Below, in pieces: positions 1-6,157 of a stretch of DNA of 9,804 nt. The stretch spans positions 26,379 to 36,182 of the forward strand of contig PBKH01000029.1 in the NCBI GenBank assembly GCA_002721375.1. Reading direction: 5' to 3'. The position numbers and the translations under genes were made by a program. How positions within the stretch are numbered: the first letter of the stretch is position 1; each line of letters starts with the position of its first letter. This stretch comes from Verrucomicrobiales bacterium (GTDB lineage Bacteria; Verrucomicrobiota; Verrucomicrobiia; Limisphaerales; UBA1096). The notes below the pieces were generated by a model, which did not search any database, was not told the DNA's origin, and was given only the letters and a program-made list of their open reading frames with translations.

Positions 1-856
1 GGCTCCAGTTATCCCGTATAGTCTTGGTGTGTTGCAACCATGCCTCGATTGTTTCCATAGAGTCTCCGGCGATCAACCGGCGTAGTCGACCCAGATCTTC
101 TGTGAACTCGTCGATTGCAGCAAGAATGTCGTTGCGGTTCGAGCCGACGATATCTCGCCATATTGCAGGCGAGCCGGCGGCCAACCGAGTCATATCACGA
201 AAGCCGGTCGCGCAAAGTCTTGCTTGTTGTTCGCTATGCGTGCGATTTAGAACGTTTTCGGTTAAGGTCGAAGCCAGCAGGTGTGGAAGATGACTGGATC
301 GAGCGACGAGGTGATCGTGTAGGTCGGGTGCCATTTCGACTGGGTGTAAGCCAAGATCGGTCCAAAACCTTTTTACCATAACGAAGGCACCGGTATCGGT
401 GTTGTCAGTCGGTGTGATCACGCAGATGGCGTCGTCGAAGAGATTCGCTCGGGCTGCGGCTGGTCCGGTTTGTTCGCTGCCGGCCATCGGGTGGCTGCCG
501 ATGAAGTGTACCCCCGCTTTTTCACAGAGTGGTGTTAACTTGCCAACTAATCGTTTTTTTGTGCTGCCAACGTCGGTAATCGTTACTCCAGGCTCAAGTG
601 CAGGGAGTATACCCCTGATCAAGCCGGCCATGCCGGAGATTGGTGTACATATCACAACTAATTCTGCTCCATCGACTGCTTCCTCGGGATCAAGTGTCAC
701 CTCGTTGGCAATTCCAATTGCAAGGCACTCAGCCACGCTCTCGGGCCGGCGCACCAGTGCGGCCACGCGCTTTGCTAAGCCTTTTGACTGTGCTGCTCGA
801 CCAATAGACCCGCCAAGCAGTCCGGCGCCTATGATGGTGAGTTTGTCTAACGGCAC
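1..856 (-). CDS. tyrA: Prephenate dehydrogenase, 3' end cut by window edge
   Basis: This enzyme oxidatively decarboxylates prephenate to 4-hydroxyphenylpyruvate with NAD(P)+ in cytoplasmic tyrosine synthesis. The visible 285 residues begin with a Rossmann nucleotide loop, GAGLLGG (10-16). They then show DVGSTK (95-100), the family signature GSHPMAGSE (120-128) carrying the active-site His122, and HD (180-181) followed by SHLPH (188-192) of the helical dimerisation domain. Most of a normal 280-360-residue TyrA is present; the C-terminus, and any ACT domain, lies off the left edge. The frame stays open upstream of the nucleotide loop but contains no ATG, so I chose the GTG at 856-854. It puts the Rossmann strand at residue 6, as is usual. 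No Shine-Dalgarno sequence precedes it. It is divergent from pyrH across 156 bases. Function is secure; the start is moderately so. Confidence 0.93.
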   Translation of the reverse strand, partial: MPLDKLTIIGAGLLGGSIGRAAQSKGLAKRVAALVRRPESVAECLAIGIANEVTLDPEEAVDGAELVVICTPISGMAGLIRGILPALEPGVTITDVGSTKKRLVGKLTPLCEKAGVHFIGSHPMAGSEQTGPAAARANLFDDAICVITPTDNTDTGAFVMVKRFWTDLGLHPVEMAPDLHDHLVARSSHLPHLLASTLTENVLNRTHSEQQARLCATGFRDMTRLAAGSPAIWRDIVGSNRNDILAAIDEFTEDLGRLRRLIAGDSMETIEAWLQHTKTIRDNWS

Positions 857-1012
857 ATCGGCATTAAACCGGCGCAGCCTGCAGTAGTCGAGCAGAGTCG
901 GGATTTGATCTAAAAGAACATCCTTGCATTGACGGAGGGCGGTGTGGGCTGCTACACACCAAACCCAGTTTATGTGCGATTGATTTGCCGTCCGCATGCC
1001 CCCAAAAAAAAC
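857..1012. promoter_or_regulatory. Divergent tyrA-pyrH intergenic region
   Basis: This 156-base gap must carry the start signals of two divergent housekeeping genes. On the minus strand TTTAAT (868-863) lies 17 bases after TCGACT (891-886), a fair -10/-35 pair whose start point would fall at or beside the tyrA GTG. On the plus strand TTGACG (929-934) is a good -35-like hexamer, but the best -10-like match 18 bases on, TACACA (953-958), is poor. A short inverted repeat, GGTGTG (941-946) and CACACC (955-960), lies downstream of that -35. A C5A8 run (999-1011) sits just before the pyrH ATG. No riboswitch or small gene is apparent. Confidence 0.4.
863..891 (-). promoter_or_regulatory. Candidate tyrA promoter, possibly leaderless
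   Basis: Reading leftward, TCGACT (891-886) matches 4 of 6 bases of the sigma-70 -35 consensus. After exactly 17 bases comes TTTAAT (868-863), matching 5 of 6 of the -10 consensus. Transcription would begin about 6-7 bases later, at the GTG chosen for tyrA (856), giving little or no leader. This fits the lack of a ribosome binding site there. It is pattern matching only. Confidence 0.3.
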
Positions 1013-1759
1013 ATGCCTGCAAAAAAGAAAACCCCTAAAACGACTGTTCGCCAAAAACCTAAATATCGTCGCGTTCTTTTGAAGATCAGCGGTGAGGTTC
1101 TCGGCGGGGAAACTGGCGGTATCTGTCCCGAGTCGGTTCACGATGTCGCTGCACAGGTGCGAGAGGTGGCTCGACTCGGCGTGCAGATCGGGGTCGTAGT
1201 CGGGGGCGGAAATATTTTTCGTGGACTCCAAGGCAGCGAAAAGGGAATCGAGCGGGTAACTGGTGACCAGATGGGTATGCTCGCTACTGTGATCAATTCC
1301 ATGGCTCTGCAGGATGCGCTGGAAAAACAGGGTGTGCCGACACGCGTTCAGTCGGCCATAACCATGTCTCAGGTTGCTGAGCCGTTTATCCGTAGACGAG
1401 CGGTGCGTCACTTGGAGAAGGGGCGAGTGGTGATTTTTGGTGGCGGCACCGGAAATCCGTACTGTTCAACTGACACCGCTGCCGCACTGCGATCCAACGA
1501 GATCGCCGCTGAGGTAATCCTTAAGGCCACTAAGGTTGATGGTATTTATGACAGTGACCCGATAAAAAACCCGAAGGCTAAGCGCTTTACAAAAATCAGT
1601 TACCTAAACGCCTTGCAAAAACAGCTTCGCGTGATGGATTCAACCGCATTTTCACTCTGCATGGACAACGGGATGCCGATCATCGTTTTCGACCTCTTCA
1701 AGAAACACAACTTCCGAAAAGTCATTTTAGGCGGCCGTATCGGTACATTGGTGAGTTAA
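1013..1759 (+). CDS. pyrH: UMP kinase
   Basis: UMP kinase phosphorylates UMP to UDP with ATP in cytoplasmic pyrimidine nucleotide synthesis and is usually essential. It belongs to the amino acid kinase fold, unrelated to eukaryotic UMP/CMP kinases. Counting from ATG 1013, the 248 residues show KISGE (24-28), GGGNIFRG (64-71), [13 protein letters not shown] (83-95), the nucleotide-binding stretch [15 protein letters not shown] (143-157) and [10 protein letters not shown] (174-183), all classic for PyrH. The frame is open back to a TTG at 929, but residues encoded there resemble nothing in the family, so ATG 1013 is preferred. It leaves a Lys-rich N-terminal tail of about 20 residues before the first strand. 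No Shine-Dalgarno sequence precedes it. It is convergent with the sulfatase, 7 bases apart, and no hairpin terminator is visible between them. Confidence 0.96.
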   Translation: MPAKKKTPKTTVRQKPKYRRVLLKISGEVLGGETGGICPESVHDVAAQVREVARLGVQIGVVVGGGNIFRGLQGSEKGIERVTGDQMGMLATVINSMALQDALEKQGVPTRVQSAITMSQVAEPFIRRRAVRHLEKGRVVIFGGGTGNPYCSTDTAAALRSNEIAAEVILKATKVDGIYDSDPIKNPKAKRFTKISYLNALQKQLRVMDSTAFSLCMDNGMPIIVFDLFKKHNFRKVILGGRIGTLVS

Positions 1760-1766
1760 CTTTCCT

Positions 1767-3209
1767 TTAAGGCAAATATGATTTCAGCTGCTCAACTATT
1801 TCTGGGTGGGCCTCGGCTTTATTTTCGACAGGATCAAATTGGGTGGACCGATCGTATAATTCTACCCTGCTGATCTGATCGTTTTTTCGGGTGACAACAA
1901 GGCGGTGGAAATGAGTCCGTATGCTGATACCATCACGCCAGTAGCTCAATGCTGCATCCCGTACCTTTGCCGATGGATTGTCCAAAATCTGGACCAAACT
2001 TTTGCCGTCCATTGGGTGTTCTGTTTTTTTAAATTGCGGCTTGGTCAATTCGATGATGGTGGGAAATAAATCAAGTGACTCGACCAATGCGTCGCTGCTC
2101 GAGCCGGCTTCTTTCATTCCGGGGACACTGATAATAAGCGGGCTGCGCACAGCGCGTTCGAGCGGGGTATGTTTGGCCCATAACGCCGAGTCCCCAAGGT
2201 TCCAGCCGTGGTCGCTCCAGAGCACCACGATCGTGTTCTTACTAAGGCCGGTTTCGTCCAATGCTTCGAGCACACGTCCCACTTGTCTATCGATATAACG
2301 GACACAGGCCAGATAGGCGCGTCTCGCGTTGATGACGTTCTCTGGTGCGAGCGGCTGCTTGGGATAGGGAAAGTCGTACTTGAAAAACTCCCCGCTGCTG
2401 TGCCAGTAGGACGATTTGATTTTGTTCGGATAAGGAGGTGGAGGAACGTTAGCTTCCTTGAGTTCTTCCCAATCCTGTTTCGGCGCAACAAACGGAAGGT
2501 GAGGCTTGAAAAAACCAAGCCCCATGAAGAATGGTTTATCTTGTCCGGCGAGGTGCTTTAGTCGATCGATCGCGTGCACTGCCATTTGGCCATCAGGCAG
2601 ATCGTCGTCATTATTGACCGTGAAATTTACTAGATCTTTTGCACCGGAGCCGTCCTCGCGGTGTATACCGTTGGCGTAGGCGAAGAAAATCCCCCATCCG
2701 CGTTTCCATATACCGTATGGAGTGGACATTTCAGACCAGGCATTGGGCACCTCGTCACGGCCATCCCCGGCACCGTTGTAGGAGTAGACACGGCCATCCG
2801 CCGTGTGCGAAATCTTGCCAATAAGCACTGTATGGTAGCCGTTGCGTTTAAACAGCTCCGGTATACTTTTGGCTCCCGGCAGAGTCTCAGCCGACAGTGC
2901 GGTTTTTCCAGAGTAAAACCCGGCGTTCCCCCCGGTGAAACCGGTTACAGCCGGGCTGCGGCCGGTTAGCATTGCGTACCGAGAAGCACCACAGGTGGGA
3001 ACCTGTACGAAGTGGTTACGAAATACCATGCCGCGCTTAGCCAAGCGGTCGATGTTTGGTGAAATCGCGTAGTCGACACCGTAGCAACCAAGGTCCGCAC
3101 GCAAATCATCAATAGCAATAAATAGTACGTTCATTGGTTTGGCATCCGCCGCCTGCGCTTGGTCAAGGGCAGTGATAGCCAATGCCGCCCAAAGAAGAAA
3201 TCGAGTCAT
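1767..3209 (-). CDS. Exported type I (formylglycine) sulfatase, iduronate-2-sulfatase-like
   Basis: The protein hydrolyses a sulfate ester, probably on a saccharide, outside the cytoplasm. Residues 1-20 form a signal peptide with a short hydrophobic core and a likely AQA-A cleavage. The metal-binding pair D34-D35 follows the first strand. The site matured to formylglycine is C73 in CGASR (73-77), a C-x-A-x-R form rather than the commoner C-x-P-x-R, followed by the usual LTGR. Other active-site-type residues are K132 and H135 in GKISH, H237 in KPHLPF (235-240), D333-H334 in SDHGW and K346. At 480 residues it is full length for the iduronate-2-sulfatase-like group. It is last in a four-gene operon, 3 bases after the aldolase stop, with only a weak GGGGA upstream of its ATG. 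Activity needs a formylglycine-generating enzyme encoded elsewhere. The substrate is unknown. Confidence 0.9.
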   Translation of the reverse strand: MTRFLLWAALAITALDQAQAADAKPMNVLFIAIDDLRADLGCYGVDYAISPNIDRLAKRGMVFRNHFVQVPTCGASRYAMLTGRSPAVTGFTGGNAGFYSGKTALSAETLPGAKSIPELFKRNGYHTVLIGKISHTADGRVYSYNGAGDGRDEVPNAWSEMSTPYGIWKRGWGIFFAYANGIHREDGSGAKDLVNFTVNNDDDLPDGQMAVHAIDRLKHLAGQDKPFFMGLGFFKPHLPFVAPKQDWEELKEANVPPPPYPNKIKSSYWHSSGEFFKYDFPYPKQPLAPENVINARRAYLACVRYIDRQVGRVLEALDETGLSKNTIVVLWSDHGWNLGDSALWAKHTPLERAVRSPLIISVPGMKEAGSSSDALVESLDLFPTIIELTKPQFKKTEHPMDGKSLVQILDNPSAKVRDAALSYWRDGISIRTHFHRLVVTRKNDQISRVELYDRSTQFDPVENKAEAHPEIVEQLKSYLP

Positions 3210-3212
3210 GTG

Positions 3213-4025
3213 TTAAATGTTGACTTCCCCATCCGTGTTATCGTCTGTCTTCAGGCCAAGCAACTCACGGATTTCAGCCAGCTCAGAGCGAATACCATTC
3301 TTGAAAAAAATGATGTCGGCCTTGTGGATGATAAGGTTGGCTCCCATGTTGACGAAGCGCGCTTGGCTGGCGACATCGCCCCAAGCATGAATCCCCGCCC
3401 CGACTCTCTTCTGTCGTGCCTTGGTAAAAATCGTTTCTGCAGTTTTGAGAAAAGTAGGATTGTCGTACTCCTCTGGCACGCCGAGGTTCGATGACAAATC
3501 GTGTGGCCCGATGAGCACCGAGTCGATTCCGGGTACGTCGAGGATGCGATCGAGATTTTCAACCGCCGGCATGCTCTCGATATTGATGATAAGCAGGTTA
3601 TCCCGATTGAAGTCGGGTACATAATCGGTGAGCTGACCGGGCAAAGGCTGGCCCGCTAGAGTATCGTCGAGACGTTTTCCTTTCAACGGTCGTAGTTTCG
3701 AGGCACCACGAAGCTGCTCGACCTGCTCGACCTGCTCGATATACGGAGCGATCACTCCGGCTGCTCCATCGTCCAGCACCATCGTTGCTTCGTATGGAGA
3801 CGGCGAGAGGGTGCGAACTAGCGGCGGCAAGCCCATCGCGGTGTATGTTCGGCACATCCACGAAATCTGGCTCCGATCAAGTGCGATGTGCTCAGTGTCG
3901 ATGAACACAAAATCAAGCCCACAGTTGCCCAACACCTTTGGCCAGAACGGTGACGGTGAATCAATCAGCGTTCCGAAAACTGGACCGTTGTCATGGAGCG
4001 CTTTTTTCAACTTAACGGGTGTCAT
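3213..4025 (-). CDS. HpcH/HpaI-family class II (metal-dependent) aldolase
   Basis: This family reversibly cleaves 2-keto-3-deoxy acids to pyruvate plus an aldehyde in the cytoplasm. Members include HpaI, GarL (2-keto-3-deoxyglucarate, giving tartronate semialdehyde) and YfaU/RhmA (2-keto-3-deoxyrhamnonate, giving lactaldehyde). All expected active-site residues are visible: D43 and H46 in FIDTEH, R71 in LVRT, metal ligand E150 in INIES, and metal ligand D176 in IGPHDLS. These sit one residue beyond the E. coli HpaI positions (D42, H45, R70, E149, D175). At 270 residues it is slightly long, with an extra acidic C-terminal tail. The start ATG follows the upstream oxidoreductase stop after one base, with AAGGTGA (4041-4035) 9 bases upstream as ribosome binding site. 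A three-fold 9-base repeat at 3714-3740 encodes I/V-E-Q three times without changing family spacing. Exact substrate unresolved. Confidence 0.9.
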   Translation of the reverse strand: MTPVKLKKALHDNGPVFGTLIDSPSPFWPKVLGNCGLDFVFIDTEHIALDRSQISWMCRTYTAMGLPPLVRTLSPSPYEATMVLDDGAAGVIAPYIEQVEQVEQLRGASKLRPLKGKRLDDTLAGQPLPGQLTDYVPDFNRDNLLIINIESMPAVENLDRILDVPGIDSVLIGPHDLSSNLGVPEEYDNPTFLKTAETIFTKARQKRVGAGIHAWGDVASQARFVNMGANLIIHKADIIFFKNGIRSELAEIRELLGLKTDDNTDGEVNI

Positions 4026-4026
4026 C

Positions 4027-5133
4027 TCAGTAAATCACCTTCACCGGTTGGCCGGACTTACCGGACTCGACGGCGGCAAACACGGTTGCGGCAATATCGC
4101 GTCCGTTTTTCGCGTTGAGAATCGGTTCGCTGCCGGTGTCGAGCGACCGAGCGAAATCTTCCATCAAAAGAAAATCGTTCTCGTTGGCGATGCGTTCGTT
4201 CTTGAATTCCAGCGGAGACTGATCTCGGTAGTAGATGCTGACCTCTGGTCGAGCCTCGGTGATCACCAATCCGCCCTCAGAGCCGATGGCGTGAATCTTG
4301 ATCTCGCCAATGTCCGGGTGACTCGCTGCCCCGATGCGACCAATACACAACGATCCTACAATTCCTCCATCTAACTCCAGCGACACTGTGGCGAGATCAT
4401 CAACGTTGTTGTCTACGTTGGCCTGATGAAAATGTGTCGCTGTGCGGGCGAATACTCGTTGCACATTTTGTCCGGTTAATAGGTGCATATAGCCCAGCGG
4501 ATAGATCCCCTCAATCTGTAGTTCGCCCATTGCTTCGGTGCCCACACCTCCATCAGAACCATCTGCGTGGGCTTCCATCTGCCGCTCTAGCCAGTCGATT
4601 GGTGGATCGCCTTCCTTGCGCGAGCCCTTGGGTGGACCTGCATCTTTCGAAAAATAAAAATCAACATGAATGGAATGCAACTCACCGATCGCCCCAGAGG
4701 CAATCGCTTCTTTAGCCTGAATCACCGCAGGGAGATAGTTCCGGTTCCAAAGCATAAACTTCACTTTGTTATGCTGAACCGTTTCGACGAGTCGGTCGCA
4801 ATCAGATAGTCGGGTGGATAGTGGTTTGTCGGCGATCACGTGCAATCCAGCATCAGCCGCGCGGACTGCGAGGTCGCAATGCCTCTCCACCTCGGGGCTA
4901 ACAGCTGCTATGTCGAGATTGTATTCGGCGATCGTATTGGCCACGTCGGTTACATACGGGATGCCAAACTCGTCGGCGAATAGTTGATTGCGTTTGTGTA
5001 CCCAGTCAGGTTGATTAGCGTCATCCGTCACTACGACTAACTCAAAACGTGGATGCGCCGCGACGGCACGTGGCAGGTAGCAATGCTTCACTACACTGAA
5101 CACCCCGGCCCGAAAAGTTTTCTTCACTGCCAC
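4027..5133 (-). CDS. Gfo/Idh/MocA-family NAD(P)-dependent oxidoreductase
   Basis: This is a cytoplasmic two-domain sugar or polyol dehydrogenase. Residues 6-35 form the first Rossmann beta-alpha-beta unit, but the usual G-x-G-x-x-G loop reads GVFSVVKH (10-17), which is degenerate. The dinucleotide-domain hallmark at the end of the fold is DKP (102-104), so the catalytic-type lysine is K103. The C-terminal beta-sheet domain carries GIYPLG (209-214); Y211 occupies the place of the catalytic His of inositol dehydrogenases, as in glucose-fructose oxidoreductase relatives. Length 368 is normal. The start is GTG, one base after the stop of the preceding gene, with a strong AGGAGG 9 bases upstream, so translation is probably coupled. 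It is second of four operon genes, followed by the aldolase. The substrate is not deducible. Confidence 0.87.
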   Translation of the reverse strand: MAVKKTFRAGVFSVVKHCYLPRAVAAHPRFELVVVTDDANQPDWVHKRNQLFADEFGIPYVTDVANTIAEYNLDIAAVSPEVERHCDLAVRAADAGLHVIADKPLSTRLSDCDRLVETVQHNKVKFMLWNRNYLPAVIQAKEAIASGAIGELHSIHVDFYFSKDAGPPKGSRKEGDPPIDWLERQMEAHADGSDGGVGTEAMGELQIEGIYPLGYMHLLTGQNVQRVFARTATHFHQANVDNNVDDLATVSLELDGGIVGSLCIGRIGAASHPDIGEIKIHAIGSEGGLVITEARPEVSIYYRDQSPLEFKNERIANENDFLLMEDFARSLDTGSEPILNAKNGRDIAATVFAAVESGKSGQPVKVIY

Positions 5134-5134
5134 C

Positions 5135-6043
5135 TCAGTTTGCCTCCTTTCTTCCGATTACTTGTCGGCTTTCCGCCGAATCCACAATCCGTTTAACAAC
5201 TTCCACAGCCATCGCCGTATCAGCCGGGGTTACGCTTGGCTTGCGCTTTTCGATAATGGCATCGACAAATTCCTGAAGCTCCCTGATTAAATATACCTTG
5301 CCTTGACTGGTGCGGAGTGCATTCGGATGCCCGCCATTGTATAGAAGGTTCATATTGTGATGATCGTCCGCATAGGCCGCGCCGGTGCCGCCAATCATCG
5401 TCATTGAAAAATAATCACTACCGCTGGGTAGTGACCCGGCTATATCGATCATTGCCATGCCTTCGTTAGCAAATCCTAGATGAAACTGGATGTAACCGGG
5501 GTTGGCTGCAGACTGTAGTGACCACACTGTCTCAGGTGCGCCGCCGAACATCCAGCAGGCAAGGTCGGCATCCGGCAAAATACGCTCGGTATTCGATATG
5601 CCACATTTGTAAGATGGCAGCCAACGATGGATACGCATCAGTCCCGCTTGTCCAAGTTTGCCGGCTTCGAGGCTGTGCTTTACTGATTGGATCGACGGCA
5701 TGAAACGCCATGGATGTGATGGCATCATCAGCGTTTTCTTCTGACCAAGTCCTCCGAGGCTACATGCTCTGAAAAGAACCGGTTTGCCAAGCGATGATGC
5801 CGTCTTGGCCAAGCGCTCGGTACTCGACTGGTCGGCGTCGATGACGACTGCATCGAATGCATCCGCTTTGTCAGCGAACAGTGCATCTGCCGTGTCTGTT
5901 TCTATTACTTGACCAAGCGCTTTGCCAGAGTCACCGCAATCTACCGACGCGTAGGCAACCCAAGCTGCCCGATGCAGCCGGGTGCTCAATATGCCGTAAG
6001 CCTCCGCCGTTTCGGTTTTACTTATGAGAGCAAGACGGATCAT
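5135..6043 (-). CDS. Degenerate Gfo/Idh/MocA-like protein lacking cofactor and lysine motifs
   Basis: The fold pattern is that of a short Gfo/Idh/MocA protein. There is a Rossmann-like half (residues 1-100), then a segment resembling the start of the C-terminal domain (HPWRFMPSIQ at 110-119 and LEAGKLGQAGLMRI at 125-138) and PDADLACWMFGG (157-168), which matches the family's D-x-D-L-x-x-W-x-x-G region. The hallmarks are absent. The first strand is followed by SKTETAEAYG (8-17) instead of a glycine loop, and the position of the E-K-P lysine reads LFRAC (90-94). At 302 residues it is shorter than the usual 330-390. It may use its cofactor differently, be a non-catalytic partner of the next gene's product, or be a divergent enzyme. 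It is first in the operon; the ATG has no Shine-Dalgarno site. The family call is moderate and the function unknown. Confidence 0.7.
   Translation of the reverse strand: MIRLALISKTETAEAYGILSTRLHRAAWVAYASVDCGDSGKALGQVIETDTADALFADKADAFDAVVIDADQSSTERLAKTASSLGKPVLFRACSLGGLGQKKTLMMPSHPWRFMPSIQSVKHSLEAGKLGQAGLMRIHRWLPSYKCGISNTERILPDADLACWMFGGAPETVWSLQSAANPGYIQFHLGFANEGMAMIDIAGSLPSGSDYFSMTMIGGTGAAYADDHHNMNLLYNGGHPNALRTSQGKVYLIRELQEFVDAIIEKRKPSVTPADTAMAVEVVKRIVDSAESRQVIGRKEAN
5143..5148 (-). promoter_or_regulatory. Strong Shine-Dalgarno site for the GTG-start oxidoreductase
   Basis: A perfect AGGAGG lies inside the last codons of the upstream gene, 9 bases before the GTG at 5133-5131. It fixes that non-ATG start and shows that this organism does use Shine-Dalgarno initiation, although most starts in the window lack such a site. 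Confidence 0.8.
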
Positions 6044-6157
6044 GATTGTTGAGTCAAAATAATTGAGGCAGGAAATGTCTCACGCAATATACAGCTGGCC
6101 AAACCAATTTGTTGCACTGCTGTCAACACGGGAGCATTATCCGCGGCTATCAATCAG
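6044..6157. promoter_or_regulatory. Divergent promoter region of the catabolic locus
   Basis: This gap separates the four-gene leftward unit from the three-gene rightward unit and must drive both. On the minus strand TATATT (6091-6086) matches 5 of 6 bases of a -10 element and would give a leader of about 36 bases, but no good -35 is correctly spaced. A perfect TTGACA (6126-6121) lies too far away (29 bases). On the plus strand TTGCAC and CATTAT form a weak pair. A short GTTG/CAAC inverted repeat (6111-6114 and 6124-6127) overlaps this area. No clear operator palindrome and no hairpin-like leader stand out. Confidence 0.45.
6112..6140 (+). promoter_or_regulatory. Candidate promoter of the transporter operon
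   Basis: TTGCAC (6112-6117) and CATTAT (6135-6140) are separated by exactly 17 bases, matching 3 of 6 and 4 of 6 bases of the sigma-70 consensus. Transcription would start near 6147, leaving a leader of about 11 or 20 bases before the two candidate GTG starts of the transporter. The match is weak, and activator dependence is possible. Confidence 0.25.

Noticed and set aside
24..887. Plus-strand open frames across 24-887
   Set aside because: These are antisense shadows of tyrA. The minus-strand translation carries all TyrA signatures, and the plus-strand products resemble nothing.
929..1012. 28-residue N-terminal extension of UMP kinase from a TTG at 929
   Set aside because: The added residues have no family resemblance, the stretch overlaps the divergent promoter region, and ATG 1013 gives a normal PyrH.
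996..1050. ATG at 996 just before the C5A8 run, suggesting a slippery start or frameshift for pyrH
   Set aside because: It is in a different frame from pyrH, and the downstream ATG at 1013 gives an intact enzyme, so no frameshifting is needed.
1755..1790. CCTTTAAGG as a possible bidirectional terminator between pyrH and the sulfatase gene
   Set aside because: The palindrome has a one-base centre and no stable stem or T-run, so it cannot form a credible terminator hairpin.
2208..2561. Overlapping open frames opposite and inside the sulfatase gene
   Set aside because: They have no recognisable domain and no ribosome site, and they sit wholly on a strongly conserved sulfatase coding region.
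3714..3740. Three tandem copies of a 9-base unit (CTGCTCGAC/T)
   Set aside because: It lies in frame inside the aldolase and encodes I/V-E-Q three times. The spacing to neighbouring family motifs is normal, so it is not an expansion or a DNA repeat element.
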